From Planctomycetota bacterium (GTDB lineage Bacteria; Planctomycetota; Planctomycetia; Pirellulales; Pirellulaceae), in the NCBI GenBank assembly GCA_029259935.1, contig JAJDEH010000234.1, forward strand, positions 1 to 24,170: a DNA stretch of 24,170 nucleotides, read 5' to 3'. Shown one piece after another: positions 7,071 through 15,414 of the stretch (its first letter is position 1; every line of letters starts with the position of its first letter). Made by a program: the position numbers and the translations under genes. The notes under the pieces are model-generated. The model had not been told where the DNA came from. It made no database searches and saw only the letters and a list, made by a program, of their open reading frames with translations.

Positions 7071-9206
7071 ATGACATCTGAATCACTGGCGCCGTCGACC
7101 ACCGGCAATTCGACAACCGCGAGTTCACCTCAAAGCGACGGCGATCGCGCTGCGTTCGACGGTGCCGCCAGCAGGGCTCTCGCGGATAATGCACCTGTAA
7201 ACATCTTGGCCGCCGACACCGACCTCAACATCATCTATGCCAATGCGGCCAGCCTAAAAGCCCTGCAGACGCTTGAACACCTTTTGCCCTGCCGTGCGCG
7301 CGACATCGTTGGCCAGAACATTGACATTTTCCACAAGGACCCCAGCCACCAACGCGGAATTCTCCGGAACGATAAAAATCTGCCGCACCGCGCCGTGATC
7401 GAACTGGGCGAAGAGAAACTGGATCTGCTGGTGACGGCGACCTACGCCGACAACGGGGACTATCTCGGCCCGATGGTGACGTGGGAATTGGCCACTGAAA
7501 AGCTGGCTAATGAAGCGAGAAATCTCGATTACACGAATCAAATCGAGGCGATCAGTGCTGCCCAGGCCGTCATCGAGTTCGAGTTGGACGGCACGATCGT
7601 CACGGCTAACGACAACTTCTTGAATGCCCTGGGATACTCGCTCACCGAGATCCAAGGCAAGCACCACTCGATGTTCGTCGATCCGCAGCATGCGGCGGGT
7701 AGCGACTACAGAGAATTTTGGGCCAAGCTCAACCGTGGTGAATCCGTCAGCGGCAGCTTCCAGCGATTCGGAAAAAACGGCAAGGAAGTCTGGATTCAAG
7801 CACGGTACAGCTCGCTAACTGGCGACGACGGCAAGCCCTACAAGGTCGTCAAGTATGCTTCGGACGAAACCGCGAAGCGAGCGGCTGAAGTCGCGGCCGC
7901 GGAAAAGTCGGCGATCGTCGAGAATGCGCCAACCAACATTCTGTTGGCTGACAACGATGGGATCATCACCTACATGAACCCCGCTTCGGAAAAGACCCTC
8001 AAATCGATCCAAGCGGTTCTACCCATTCCCGTCGATCAAATTGTTGGTTCCAGCTACGACGTTTTCCACAAGGATCCGTCGCAGCAGCGCAAACTTCTGG
8101 CGGATCCCAGGAACTTGCCCTACGAAGCGGAATTCGAGGTGAGCGGCGAACATTTGTCGCTGACCGCCGCGCCAATCTACGACGCCGACGGCAATTATTC
8201 GGGCCCGATGGTGGCCTGGGAACTTGTCACGGATCAGAAACACGCCGCGCAGCGCGAAGCGGATAATCAAGAGCGCGAACGACGGACTCAAGAAGAGCTT
8301 CGCGAAAAAGTAAACGACTTGCTCGTGGTCGTGAACGCCTGTGCTGACGGCGATCTGACCAAGGAAGTTACCGTTACCGGTGACGACTCGATTGGAGAAT
8401 TAGCCAAGGGCATCACCAGGATGATTGCTGACCTACGAAACGTGATCAGCGAGGTGCTGTCCGGGGCCACGCAATTCGCGGAAGGTTCCCAATTGATTGC
8501 CGAAAACGCTCAAACCGTGGCGCAAGGCGCGGAAAAGCAAAGTGCGTCGATGGAGCAAATGGGAGCCTCCGTCGAGGAACTAGGCCGCAGTATCGAGAGT
8601 GTCAAGGAAGTGGCCGATGAAGCCAATAGTGTCGCCTCGAATACCAACGATTTGGCCGAAACCGGCGGCCAGTCAATCGCCAAGTCCACCGAGGCAATGC
8701 AAATGATCGAGGCGAGTTCGCAACGCATCGCGGAGATCATTCAGGTGATTTCGGATATTGCCAGCCAAACCAATCTGTTGGCGCTGAATGCCGCCATCGA
8801 AGCGGCCCGCGCCGGCGAACATGGCTTGGGATTCGCCGTGGTGGCGGATGAAGTCCGCAAGCTTGCCGAACGATCGAACGAAGCGGCCAAGGAAATCGCC
8901 ACGCTCATCAAGGAGTCGGGCGAACGAGTCGAGGAAGGTGCGAAGCTGAGCCAGACAACCGCCGATAACTTGCTGCGGATCATCGAAGGCGTACAAGCGA
9001 CCTCGCTGAAGATATCCGAAATCGCGGACTCGACGACCGAACAGGCGCATACCGCCAACGAGGTGACCTCCGCCCTGCAGCAGATCTCGCAAGTCATTGA
9101 GGACAACGCCTCGGGCAGCGAGGAATTGGCATCCGGCAGCGAGGAACTGGGTTCGCAGGCAACCATGCTGCAGGGCTTGGTAAGCCGCTTTACGATCGAG
9201 AACTGA
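7071..9206 (+). CDS. Soluble methyl-accepting chemotaxis protein with three PAS domains
   Basis: A 711-residue chemoreceptor with no signal peptide or membrane helix, so cytoplasmic. Order: PAS-a (about 40-150), PAS-b (about 155-265), PAS-c (about 280-395), a HAMP-like segment (about 415-465), then a coiled-coil signalling domain with the conserved hairpin tip (about 563-602: [18 protein letters not shown], then [15 protein letters not shown]), which binds CheW and CheA in this family. PAS-a and PAS-c are clearly related to each other (both with FHKDPS.QR and a GPMV.WEL end); PAS-b is of a different type. No C-terminal CheR-docking pentapeptide is seen. GGAG at 7058-7061 supports the ATG at 7071. 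No cheA or cheW gene lies in the window. The ligand or redox cofactor cannot be read from sequence. Confidence 0.93.
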   Translation: MTSESLAPSTTGNSTTASSPQSDGDRAAFDGAASRALADNAPVNILAADTDLNIIYANAASLKALQTLEHLLPCRARDIVGQNIDIFHKDPSHQRGILRNDKNLPHRAVIELGEEKLDLLVTATYADNGDYLGPMVTWELATEKLANEARNLDYTNQIEAISAAQAVIEFELDGTIVTANDNFLNALGYSLTEIQGKHHSMFVDPQHAAGSDYREFWAKLNRGESVSGSFQRFGKNGKEVWIQARYSSLTGDDGKPYKVVKYASDETAKRAAEVAAAEKSAIVENAPTNILLADNDGIITYMNPASEKTLKSIQAVLPIPVDQIVGSSYDVFHKDPSQQRKLLADPRNLPYEAEFEVSGEHLSLTAAPIYDADGNYSGPMVAWELVTDQKHAAQREADNQERERRTQEELREKVNDLLVVVNACADGDLTKEVTVTGDDSIGELAKGITRMIADLRNVISEVLSGATQFAEGSQLIAENAQTVAQGAEKQSASMEQMGASVEELGRSIESVKEVADEANSVASNTNDLAETGGQSIAKSTEAMQMIEASSQRIAEIIQVISDIASQTNLLALNAAIEAARAGEHGLGFAVVADEVRKLAERSNEAAKEIATLIKESGERVEEGAKLSQTTADNLLRIIEGVQATSLKISEIADSTTEQAHTANEVTSALQQISQVIEDNASGSEELASGSEELGSQATMLQGLVSRFTIEN

Positions 9207-9240
9207 TGACAACTGAAATAGAGTGAAGAGTGAGAGGAGA

Positions 9241-9284
9241 GCGGCCGTCTTACCGAGGCAGGGTAAGCGGCCGCAACCCTTTTT
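9241..9284 (+). terminator. Intrinsic terminator after the chemoreceptor gene
   Basis: GCGGCCGTCTTACC (9241-9254) pairs with GGTAAGCGGCCGC (9262-9274) over 13 bp with one bulged T, loop GAGGCAG, followed by AACCC and five T (9280-9284). This fits a rho-independent terminator 34 bases after the chemoreceptor stop and before the convergent esterase gene. Confidence 0.85.
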
Positions 9285-9339
9285 CAAGAACGGCCGCGGT
9301 TGCCGTCACGTCAGCGGGCACGCGGCGCTCAAGGCGGGC

Positions 9340-10398
9340 TCATTTGCCAACGTGCTGGTCCAAGAAGGCTCGCACTTTCTTTCGCGCCAACTTCGACTCG
9401 GGGATGTCGTAGTTGAAAACTTGAAAAATGTGCCACATGCCTTCGTAAAGATCGAGCTTGACCGGAATGCCGGCATTGTCCAGCTTCTGATAGTGCCGCA
9501 CTGCATTGCTTAAGAAAATCTCTTTCGTCCCCGCCTGGATCAGGGTAGGCGGAAACCCTTTGGAGTAATCTCCGTAAACGGGCGACACATACGGGTGCTT
9601 CTGATCGGCGGGCTTGGCGTAGGCATCGGCGCAGTGCTTCAGGTTTTGAGGATAGTACAAAAGCGGATCCGCCTCTTTGAGCGTTGCGTAGGAGTCGCCC
9701 GTTTCGGTTATGTCCGACCACGGCGACCACAGGACGACGGCAGCCGGCATGCCGAGGCCTTCGTCGCGCATCTTGAGGACGGTTCCCGCGGCGAGCCCTC
9801 CTCCGGCCGATTCGCCATAGATCGCGATGTCATTCAAGGTACGCCCCTCGTCGAGCAACGTACGTATGACCGTAACGACCTGGCCGGTCACCTCTCGCCA
9901 CTGAGCGTGTGGGGCCAAGGTGTAGTCGACCGCAATGACCCGCAGCCCCGTATCATGGGCCATCGGCACCGCGCTCAGCAATCGCGATCGCGCGCTGTAC
10001 AGCGTGTAGGCCCCGCCATGGGTATACACCAGCACCTTCTTGCTTTCCTGCCAGCCTTTGGGCCGGATATCCAGCACGGGAACATGCCGCAGTTCGCGCT
10101 CTTCGATTCGAGCCTCATACTTTTTGACGACCGCGGCGCTGGCCTCGGCGAACTTTGCCTCAACTCCCGCCTGTACTTTTTTCCAAGCTTGAATGTCGTC
10201 CGGCTTGGGAAGCGGAGCGCTGCGCGTCTGGCGTTGAAATTTCCCGATCGCTTCCCGTGCTTCTTTCGATACCGTGGCCGGCACGTAGAATTCATCCGCG
10301 TGTGCCGGGACCCACGTAAGCGTCGCAACAAAGCAACCGATCTCAACGACACAAGAAACACTCGGCGAAGTAGGTAGCGAAAAATTCGTTCGTTTCAT
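9340..10398 (-). CDS. Exported HSL-family alpha/beta hydrolase with altered triad
   Basis: A 352-residue hydrolase with a signal peptide probably cleaved after AHA (about residue 34), so exported. The fold is of the hormone-sensitive-lipase type: oxyanion HGGAY (127-131, usually HGGGx), nucleophile S197 in GESAGGG, and His H323 in GMWHIFQ. The usual GSDE motif that carries the catalytic Asp reads GTKE (290-293), with Lys292 at the Asp position; the codons ACG AAA GAG confirm it. Glu293 might compensate, or activity may be reduced. Substrates of the family are short acyl esters and related compounds; the real one is unknown. It converges on the chemoreceptor gene. No strong ribosome binding site is visible. 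Confidence 0.88.
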   Translation of the reverse strand: MKRTNFSLPTSPSVSCVVEIGCFVATLTWVPAHADEFYVPATVSKEAREAIGKFQRQTRSAPLPKPDDIQAWKKVQAGVEAKFAEASAAVVKKYEARIEERELRHVPVLDIRPKGWQESKKVLVYTHGGAYTLYSARSRLLSAVPMAHDTGLRVIAVDYTLAPHAQWREVTGQVVTVIRTLLDEGRTLNDIAIYGESAGGGLAAGTVLKMRDEGLGMPAAVVLWSPWSDITETGDSYATLKEADPLLYYPQNLKHCADAYAKPADQKHPYVSPVYGDYSKGFPPTLIQAGTKEIFLSNAVRHYQKLDNAGIPVKLDLYEGMWHIFQVFNYDIPESKLARKKVRAFLDQHVGK

Positions 10399-10489
10399 GG
10401 TGATGGATCCTACGCTCGTTCTCGTGATGGTCCCTGGCTAGACTGTCCTTCAACTACGGCGGTGGATTCTTAACTGCAAGGCAGTGAGC

Positions 10490-10531
10490 AAAAACTAGGG
10501 TGGCCATCGCTGTTTAAGAACGATGGGCCAC
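10490..10531 (-). terminator. Intrinsic terminator overlapping the Gfo-like gene stop
   Basis: On the minus strand GTGGCCCATCG (10521-10531) pairs with CGATGGCCAC (10500-10509) with one bulge, and is followed by CCTAG and five T (10490-10494). The stop codon TAA (10514-10516) lies in the loop. It probably ends the ceramidase/Gfo transcript. Confidence 0.75.
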
Positions 10532-11638
10532 GTCGACTGGCATTCCGGATTGGCCGGATTCGATGGCGGCGGCAACGGTCGCCACAATGGCGCGGCTCGA
10601 CCGCGCGTCGAGTACGGTTTCACCGCCGCCGTCGATTGCTTGAGCAAAGTTCTCCATCAACAGGTAGTCGAGATCGATGGCCTGGCGGCGATTGCGAAAT
10701 TCGTGGGCCGGCTGGCCACGATAATAGACGCCTACTTCGGGACGTGACTCACTCACCACCAGCGCACCCTCCGAACCGATGATGTGCAGCTTGATCTCGC
10801 CAATGTCGGGGTGGCTCGACGCGCCGATCCGGCCGATACACAGCGAACCGACAATATCGTTTTCCATTTCCAAGGTGACGGTTGCCAAATCGTCAACGTG
10901 GTTGTCGGCGTGCAACTGATGAAAATGAGCCGTTGTGCGCGCAAACACCCGCTGCACTTGGCAGCCGGCCAGCATGCGGATATAGGCCAGCGGGTAAATT
11001 CCTTCGACTTCCAATTCGCCCATCGGCTTTTGGCCCACGCCGCCATCGGAACCATCGACATGGGCCGCTTTAAGGGCTTCGACCCAATCCAGGGGCGGCG
11101 CGTCTTTCGGCCGCGATCCCTTGGGCGGTCCGGCATCCTTGGAAAAGTAGAAATCGACATGAATGGCTTGCAGCCGGCCAACGTCTCCACGTTGAATCGT
11201 CTCGTGGGCTTGCAACACCGCCGGCAGGAAGTTGCGATTCCACATCAAAAACTTGACACCGTTCCGCTCGACCGCGTCGATCAGGCGGTCGCATTCGGCA
11301 AGCGATGTCGACATGGGCTTGTCTTGGACGACATGCAGGCCAGCTTCAGCCGCTTGCACGCTCAGTTCGCAATGCCGCTCCGCCTCGCTGCTGATCACTG
11401 CGACATCGACGTCATGGTCACGCACCGCAACCGAGACATCTCGAACATACGGCAAATCGAATTCGCGCGCGAACTTCTCGTTTCGCTCATGGACCCATTC
11501 AGGCTGCCGAGGATCATCCGCGACAACCGTTAATTCAAATCGCGGATGCGAGGCAACTCCGCGCGGGACATACCCATGCTTCACGACGCTCAGCACGGCG
11601 ACCTTAAATTTTTTCTTTTCTGAATCAGACGGGTTCAT
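10514..11638 (-). CDS. Gfo/Idh/MocA family oxidoreductase
   Basis: A 374-residue protein: N-terminal Rossmann domain (about 12-130), then the alpha/beta C-terminal domain. DKPMS (106-110) is the form of the EKP motif whose Lys takes part in catalysis. The usual GxGxxG nucleotide loop after the first strand is replaced by LSVVKHGYVPRG. The family oxidises or reduces sugars and related compounds with NAD(P); the substrate is unknown. No signal peptide. I chose the ATG at 11638 because GGGAG lies 6 bases before it; an ATG at 11644 touches that site. It overlaps the upstream Gfo-like gene by 14 bases, so coupled translation is likely. Confidence 0.85.
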   Translation of the reverse strand: MNPSDSEKKKFKVAVLSVVKHGYVPRGVASHPRFELTVVADDPRQPEWVHERNEKFAREFDLPYVRDVSVAVRDHDVDVAVISSEAERHCELSVQAAEAGLHVVQDKPMSTSLAECDRLIDAVERNGVKFLMWNRNFLPAVLQAHETIQRGDVGRLQAIHVDFYFSKDAGPPKGSRPKDAPPLDWVEALKAAHVDGSDGGVGQKPMGELEVEGIYPLAYIRMLAGCQVQRVFARTTAHFHQLHADNHVDDLATVTLEMENDIVGSLCIGRIGASSHPDIGEIKLHIIGSEGALVVSESRPEVGVYYRGQPAHEFRNRRQAIDLDYLLMENFAQAIDGGGETVLDARSSRAIVATVAAAIESGQSGMPVDVAHRS

Positions 11639-12527
11639 AACCATCTCCCGTACGGTGCACGGCGCGACCGGCTTTCATAGAAGTTGCCGCCGCGGCGGCA
11701 ATCTCTATGGAAGCCAGCGCGTCGGCTGGGGTCATCAGCGGTGCCCGGCGTTGTTGTACCGCGTCGACAAACTCTCGCAGTAGCGCCAGGCGATGCAGAT
11801 TACCGGCTTCACCATGAACTGCCCGTGGGCCGCCTTCACCATAGTGCAGATGCATGTTGTGGTGATCGTCGGCATAGGCGGCTCCGCTGGCACCAATCAA
11901 CGAAATGGAAAAATACTTGTCGTCGGCGGGCAAGGAAGCGGCGTAGTCGAGGATCGCCATTCCGCCATCAGCGAATCCCAAGTGCAGTTGACAAAAACCA
12001 GGCGAGCCGACGGCGTAGATTGTCGTCGGCGAGCCGCTAAACAGCCAGCGCGCCACATCGATTTCGTCAACCATCAACGAAGGCAACTCTTCGATGGCCG
12101 TGTCGGCCCGCGGAAGCCAACGATGAATGCGTAGCAAACCGGGTTCGCCAAGTTGTCCGTCGTCAAGGCTCTGGCGAATGGTCCGTGCCGCGGGAAGGAA
12201 ACGCAGTTCGTTGCCGGGCATCACGACGCGATCGCTCGGCAGGCTCTGAAGCCAATCGGAATCCAAGTCGCTCAGACAGTCAAACGGCCCGGCGAGCAGT
12301 AGATGCTTTTCGGCGTCCAGCAATCGCTGGCAGTCTCCGGACGTGATGCAGTCCGTTACCACTAGCGCGTCGAAAGACGCCCCATGGTCGGCCAGCAATT
12401 CGTCCAGCGAATCCGTTGACTCGACGACCAATTCCGCATTCTCCAGACGGCAGACCAGACTTCTAACGGAGTCCGCCAACGGCCCTTGGCCCAACATAGC
12501 AAGACGTAACATGGACGGATAATTCAT
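11625..12527 (-). CDS. Short divergent Gfo/Idh/MocA-like protein
   Basis: A 300-residue protein, shorter than usual Gfo enzymes (about 330-450). The N-terminus keeps a glycine loop (LAMLGQGPLADS, residues 9-20), but the EKP site reads AGPFD (79-83), with no Lys at that point. The VDEIDVARWLF region resembles the family's second conserved block, but without its His. It may be non-catalytic or use different chemistry. Its stop overlaps the start of the full Gfo gene, which suggests stoichiometric expression and possibly a complex (inference). Two starts are possible, 12527 and 12512; neither has a clear ribosome binding site. The ceramidase-family gene is 108 bases upstream, with a palindromic element between. 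Confidence 0.72.
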   Translation of the reverse strand: MNYPSMLRLAMLGQGPLADSVRSLVCRLENAELVVESTDSLDELLADHGASFDALVVTDCITSGDCQRLLDAEKHLLLAGPFDCLSDLDSDWLQSLPSDRVVMPGNELRFLPAARTIRQSLDDGQLGEPGLLRIHRWLPRADTAIEELPSLMVDEIDVARWLFSGSPTTIYAVGSPGFCQLHLGFADGGMAILDYAASLPADDKYFSISLIGASGAAYADDHHNMHLHYGEGGPRAVHGEAGNLHRLALLREFVDAVQQRRAPLMTPADALASIEIAAAAATSMKAGRAVHRTGDGYEPV

Positions 12528-12575
12528 AGGGTTGCAAAAGGTATTAAAAACGCGTCATCAGTGTCGGCAAGCAAG

Positions 12576-12620
12576 AAGCAACCTCTAGTTCTCCCCCTTG
12601 CCAAGGGGGAGTTAGAGGGG
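12576..12620. repeat. Palindromic CTCCCCCTT...AAGGGGGAG element
   Basis: CTCCCCCTT (12591-12599) and AAGGGGGAG (12603-12611) pair perfectly around GCC. Flanking CCTCTA and TTAGAGG extend the stem with a small internal mismatch. No U-run follows on either strand. Similar CCCCCTTG/CAAGGGGG palindromes are dispersed repeats in many bacterial genomes. It sits between two minus-strand genes and could act as an RNA processing or stability hairpin. Confidence 0.6.
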
Positions 12621-12635
12621 GTCGCAAACATGATT

Positions 12636-14021
12636 TCAATCCCGAACTCGTTTCACCAACTTATGAACCGAAGCGGCGATCCGGTCTTCCACATCGCCGG
12701 CCCAGCGGAAGGCCGGACGTCCGTATTCGTAAAGCCGCGAACCGCCTTCATAGCCGCCTTCTTCCCACACGCGGCGCGACGGAATGTAGGCGATCATATC
12801 GTCCGCATAGCCGCAAACCCAAGTGCCCGGTCCAAACTCTTTCTTAAACCGCAGTGCATAGTCGACAACCGTTTCCGCGCCCATGCCGATTACCAGCATC
12901 TCGTCACCCAATTGCCAAGCATGGATCGGATACGGATACGCACCAGGAAATTTCTCACCGCTTTCCAATTTCCGCAACATGCGGGCCGCCCAGCGGGCGC
13001 GGATGGCATTACCGTCCTTCTGCAAATCGCGCAGCTCGTCGCGAACGGCGACTTTGAGGTACGGCAATTCCACATATTCAAATTCGGATCGCACGCCCGT
13101 CGAAACTGGCTTGAGCGGTTGCTTCAACGCTTCTTCGACGGCGACCGCCAACATGTGGCCATACTTGCGACATAGCTCGACCGTCCGCCGCGGCAACGGG
13201 TTCTGATCGCCGCCGCAGGTGTTGACGAACATTGCCGTGACCCCCGGATGCTGCTTCTCGATCTCAAGCTGAGCGAAACCGGGATAATCGCCGCACCAAG
13301 TTCGAAAACTGAGCGTGGTCGGATGACAGGCGTAGCCGAACAAAACGGCTACCAGCTTGCCGTCGGAACGGGTAACGGTAAGCACCGGGACGGCATGATC
13401 AACCGGCCCCTTCAGTGGTGTTCCTTTAGCGAGCAACTCCGGCACTTCCGCCTCGCGGTTGTTGCGGCGATTGACGGCGAACGTTGTCTTACCCGCGCCT
13501 TGCTTTAGGCTGGCGGGAGCCAAGTCCTTCAGCGCTTCGCCAACCAACGTTGCGGTTCTGGTCACCATTTGCGCCGTGTACTCTTCCACCAACGCGATTT
13601 GTTCAGCGTCGACCGGATAATAGTCGACCAAATCCTCGCCCAGCCGAGGACCACAGTGATTGTGCGAAAAAGTAAACATCACTTGATGTCGCTCCAGCCC
13701 ATGCTCCTTTTTCAACAGCGCGAAAACTCGGTCGCTCATGCCTTTCGGAACGCCTTGAAAATCGCTGGTGATCATCACCACGCGGCGGCCTTGTTCGTCT
13801 TCGAGCGCCAACGCCTTCATCCAGAGATCGTGCAGCTTGCCGTCCGGCGCGCGTTTCGATCCATAGCCGGCCAGCCAAACACTTTTTTCGGGCGTGATGA
13901 TTGCCCTGGCAATGCCCGCCTTCCAGCCGTCCGCCTTGGCTTCGTTGGAACAAGTTACGCAGGTGAAGCAAGTGGCAAACAAAGACAGCAGAACAATAGC
14001 CAAGGGTCGAATGCGTTTCAT
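12636..14021 (-). CDS. Neutral/alkaline ceramidase-family exported hydrolase
   Basis: A 461-residue protein with an N-terminal hydrophobic signal (MKRIRPLAIVLLSLFATCF), so exported; a Cys-rich stretch follows (TCVTCSNEA) but it is not a good lipobox. The neutral ceramidase N-terminal domain is recognised by zinc-site motifs: SHNHCGP (119-125, equivalent to THTHSGP) and GYACHPTTL (229-237), plus a later block with DDMIAYIPSRRVWEEGGYEGG. Family members split amide bonds in ceramides, but many environmental homologues, including planctomycete ones, have unknown substrates. It is shorter than classic ceramidases (about 650-700 residues) and ends without their C-terminal Ig-like domain. It is probably the first gene of a minus-strand operon with the two Gfo genes, and is divergent from the lactonase gene. 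Confidence 0.88.
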   Translation of the reverse strand: MKRIRPLAIVLLSLFATCFTCVTCSNEAKADGWKAGIARAIITPEKSVWLAGYGSKRAPDGKLHDLWMKALALEDEQGRRVVMITSDFQGVPKGMSDRVFALLKKEHGLERHQVMFTFSHNHCGPRLGEDLVDYYPVDAEQIALVEEYTAQMVTRTATLVGEALKDLAPASLKQGAGKTTFAVNRRNNREAEVPELLAKGTPLKGPVDHAVPVLTVTRSDGKLVAVLFGYACHPTTLSFRTWCGDYPGFAQLEIEKQHPGVTAMFVNTCGGDQNPLPRRTVELCRKYGHMLAVAVEEALKQPLKPVSTGVRSEFEYVELPYLKVAVRDELRDLQKDGNAIRARWAARMLRKLESGEKFPGAYPYPIHAWQLGDEMLVIGMGAETVVDYALRFKKEFGPGTWVCGYADDMIAYIPSRRVWEEGGYEGGSRLYEYGRPAFRWAGDVEDRIAASVHKLVKRVRD

Positions 14022-14197
14022 GTCAGTCTACTTATTGGTGAAAAGTTGGTAATCTCAAGTCAAGTTTTAGCGACCAACGGGAGCGGGTTATCACATCCGA
14101 GCGGTAGCTCGTAATTGGTTCGAGGCCCTGCCTCGTTAGTCTTTTGTCATCATGGAAGATTTGGGTGCAATGTTTCCATCCGTGGAGTTAGCAGCAC

Positions 14198-15343
14198 ATG
14201 GTTCGTGGTCTTGAGAAGGTTTTGTTGTCAATCGCCATCGGCGTAATCTTGGGAAGTGGAATGAAAACGGCGGCCGCGGATGATCCGCTATTGTTCATCT
14301 CGGCGTTCACGGCGGGCGCGGATGGCGCGATCCATGCCTACAGGTTGGACTCGGAAAGCGGAACCTTGAAGCTGGTTCATCGCACGACCGACGTCGAACA
14401 TCCTTTTTTTATGGCGGTGTCGCCCGACCAGCGGTTTTTGTATTCGATCCACGCCGAGGCGTTTGGTGGAAAAGACCACGAGCAGGTCGCCGCCTACGAA
14501 ATCGAAGGACGCAGTGGCCAGTTGAAACTGTTGAATCGGCAATCGGCGATGGGCTCGGCAAGCTGCTATCTGGATGTCGACAAGACCGGCAAGACCGTGG
14601 TGGTCGCCAACTATTCAACCGGCAGCGTGGCGTCCCTTCCGGTGAAGAAAGATGGCTCGCTGGGCGAGGCGTCGACGTTCATACAGCATGCGGGTTCAAG
14701 TGTCGATCCGGCGCGGCAAAAGGGTCCGTATGCTCACAGTATCGTGGTCAGTCCCGACAATCGCTATGTGTTCGCCGCCGACCTCGGCCTAGATCAGGTG
14801 CTAGGCTATCGGCTGGACGCGAGTTCGTCCAAGCTGTCCGCCAATCGGCAGCCGTTCGTAAGAACACCGCCCGGCGCGGGACCTCGGCACATGACGTTCC
14901 ATCCCAACGGCAAACACCTCTACGTCATCAACGAACTGAAGAATTCCGTGACGCTGTTCGACTACCTGGCGGAATCGGGCATGCTGATCGAGCGGCAAAC
15001 GATTTCGACGTTGCCCGAGGGCTTTGCCGATAAGAGCTACTGCGCGGATGTGAAGATCACGCCGGACGGACGGTTTCTGTACGGCACCAACCGCGGACAC
15101 AACAGCATCGCCGCCTATCGCCTTGCGGACGATGGACGACTGTCGCTGATCGGGATCGTGCCGAGCCTGGGGCATGGGCCGCAGAACTTGGCGATTTCCG
15201 CTGATGGCAAACTGCTGCTGTGCGCGAACATGCCGGGTAACAATGTGGCGACATTTCGCATCGACCCCAATTCTGGCCAACTGAAACCGGTTGGCGAACC
15301 CACCTCGATGCCGATGCCCTCCTGTATCATGCTGCTGCCGTAG
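14198..15343 (+). CDS. Exported lactonase-family (YbhE/Pgl-like) beta-propeller
   Basis: A 381-residue protein with an N-terminal signal (VLLSIAIGVILGSGMKTAAA, cleaved near residue 28), then repeating propeller blades of the form VSPDxRFLYS, VSPDNRYVFAAD, FHPNGKHLYVIN, ITPDGRFLYGTN and ISADGKLLLCAN. It matches the seven-bladed 6-phosphogluconolactonase/lactonase family, which opens sugar lactones. The signal peptide makes a role on phosphorylated cytoplasmic sugar unlikely. A GGAG lies about 10 bases before the ATG. The PQQ dehydrogenase fusion starts 71 bases downstream on the same strand; its expected lactone product would be a natural substrate (inference). Confidence 0.88.
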   Translation: MVRGLEKVLLSIAIGVILGSGMKTAAADDPLLFISAFTAGADGAIHAYRLDSESGTLKLVHRTTDVEHPFFMAVSPDQRFLYSIHAEAFGGKDHEQVAAYEIEGRSGQLKLLNRQSAMGSASCYLDVDKTGKTVVVANYSTGSVASLPVKKDGSLGEASTFIQHAGSSVDPARQKGPYAHSIVVSPDNRYVFAADLGLDQVLGYRLDASSSKLSANRQPFVRTPPGAGPRHMTFHPNGKHLYVINELKNSVTLFDYLAESGMLIERQTISTLPEGFADKSYCADVKITPDGRFLYGTNRGHNSIAAYRLADDGRLSLIGIVPSLGHGPQNLAISADGKLLLCANMPGNNVATFRIDPNSGQLKPVGEPTSMPMPSCIMLLP

Positions 15344-15414
15344 GATCGGCCGAGCGCCCTCCCAAGGTGCATTTCCGGCCTACGAAAACGAATTTTGGAA
15401 GATGGTGATAGCGC

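Noticed and set aside
8673..9287. 204-codon minus-strand frame opposite the chemoreceptor
   Set aside because: Lies opposite the highly conserved signalling domain; no motif or start signal; shadow of codon bias.
12561..13175. Plus-strand frame beginning in the G-rich palindrome
   Set aside because: It is the repeat-derived PLAKGELEGV reading joined to antisense of the ceramidase-family gene.
14121..14135. Small hairpin CGAGGC-CCT-GCCTCG in the ceramidase/lactonase divergent region
   Set aside because: Only 6 bp with a 3-base loop and no good U-run; no clear role as operator or terminator.
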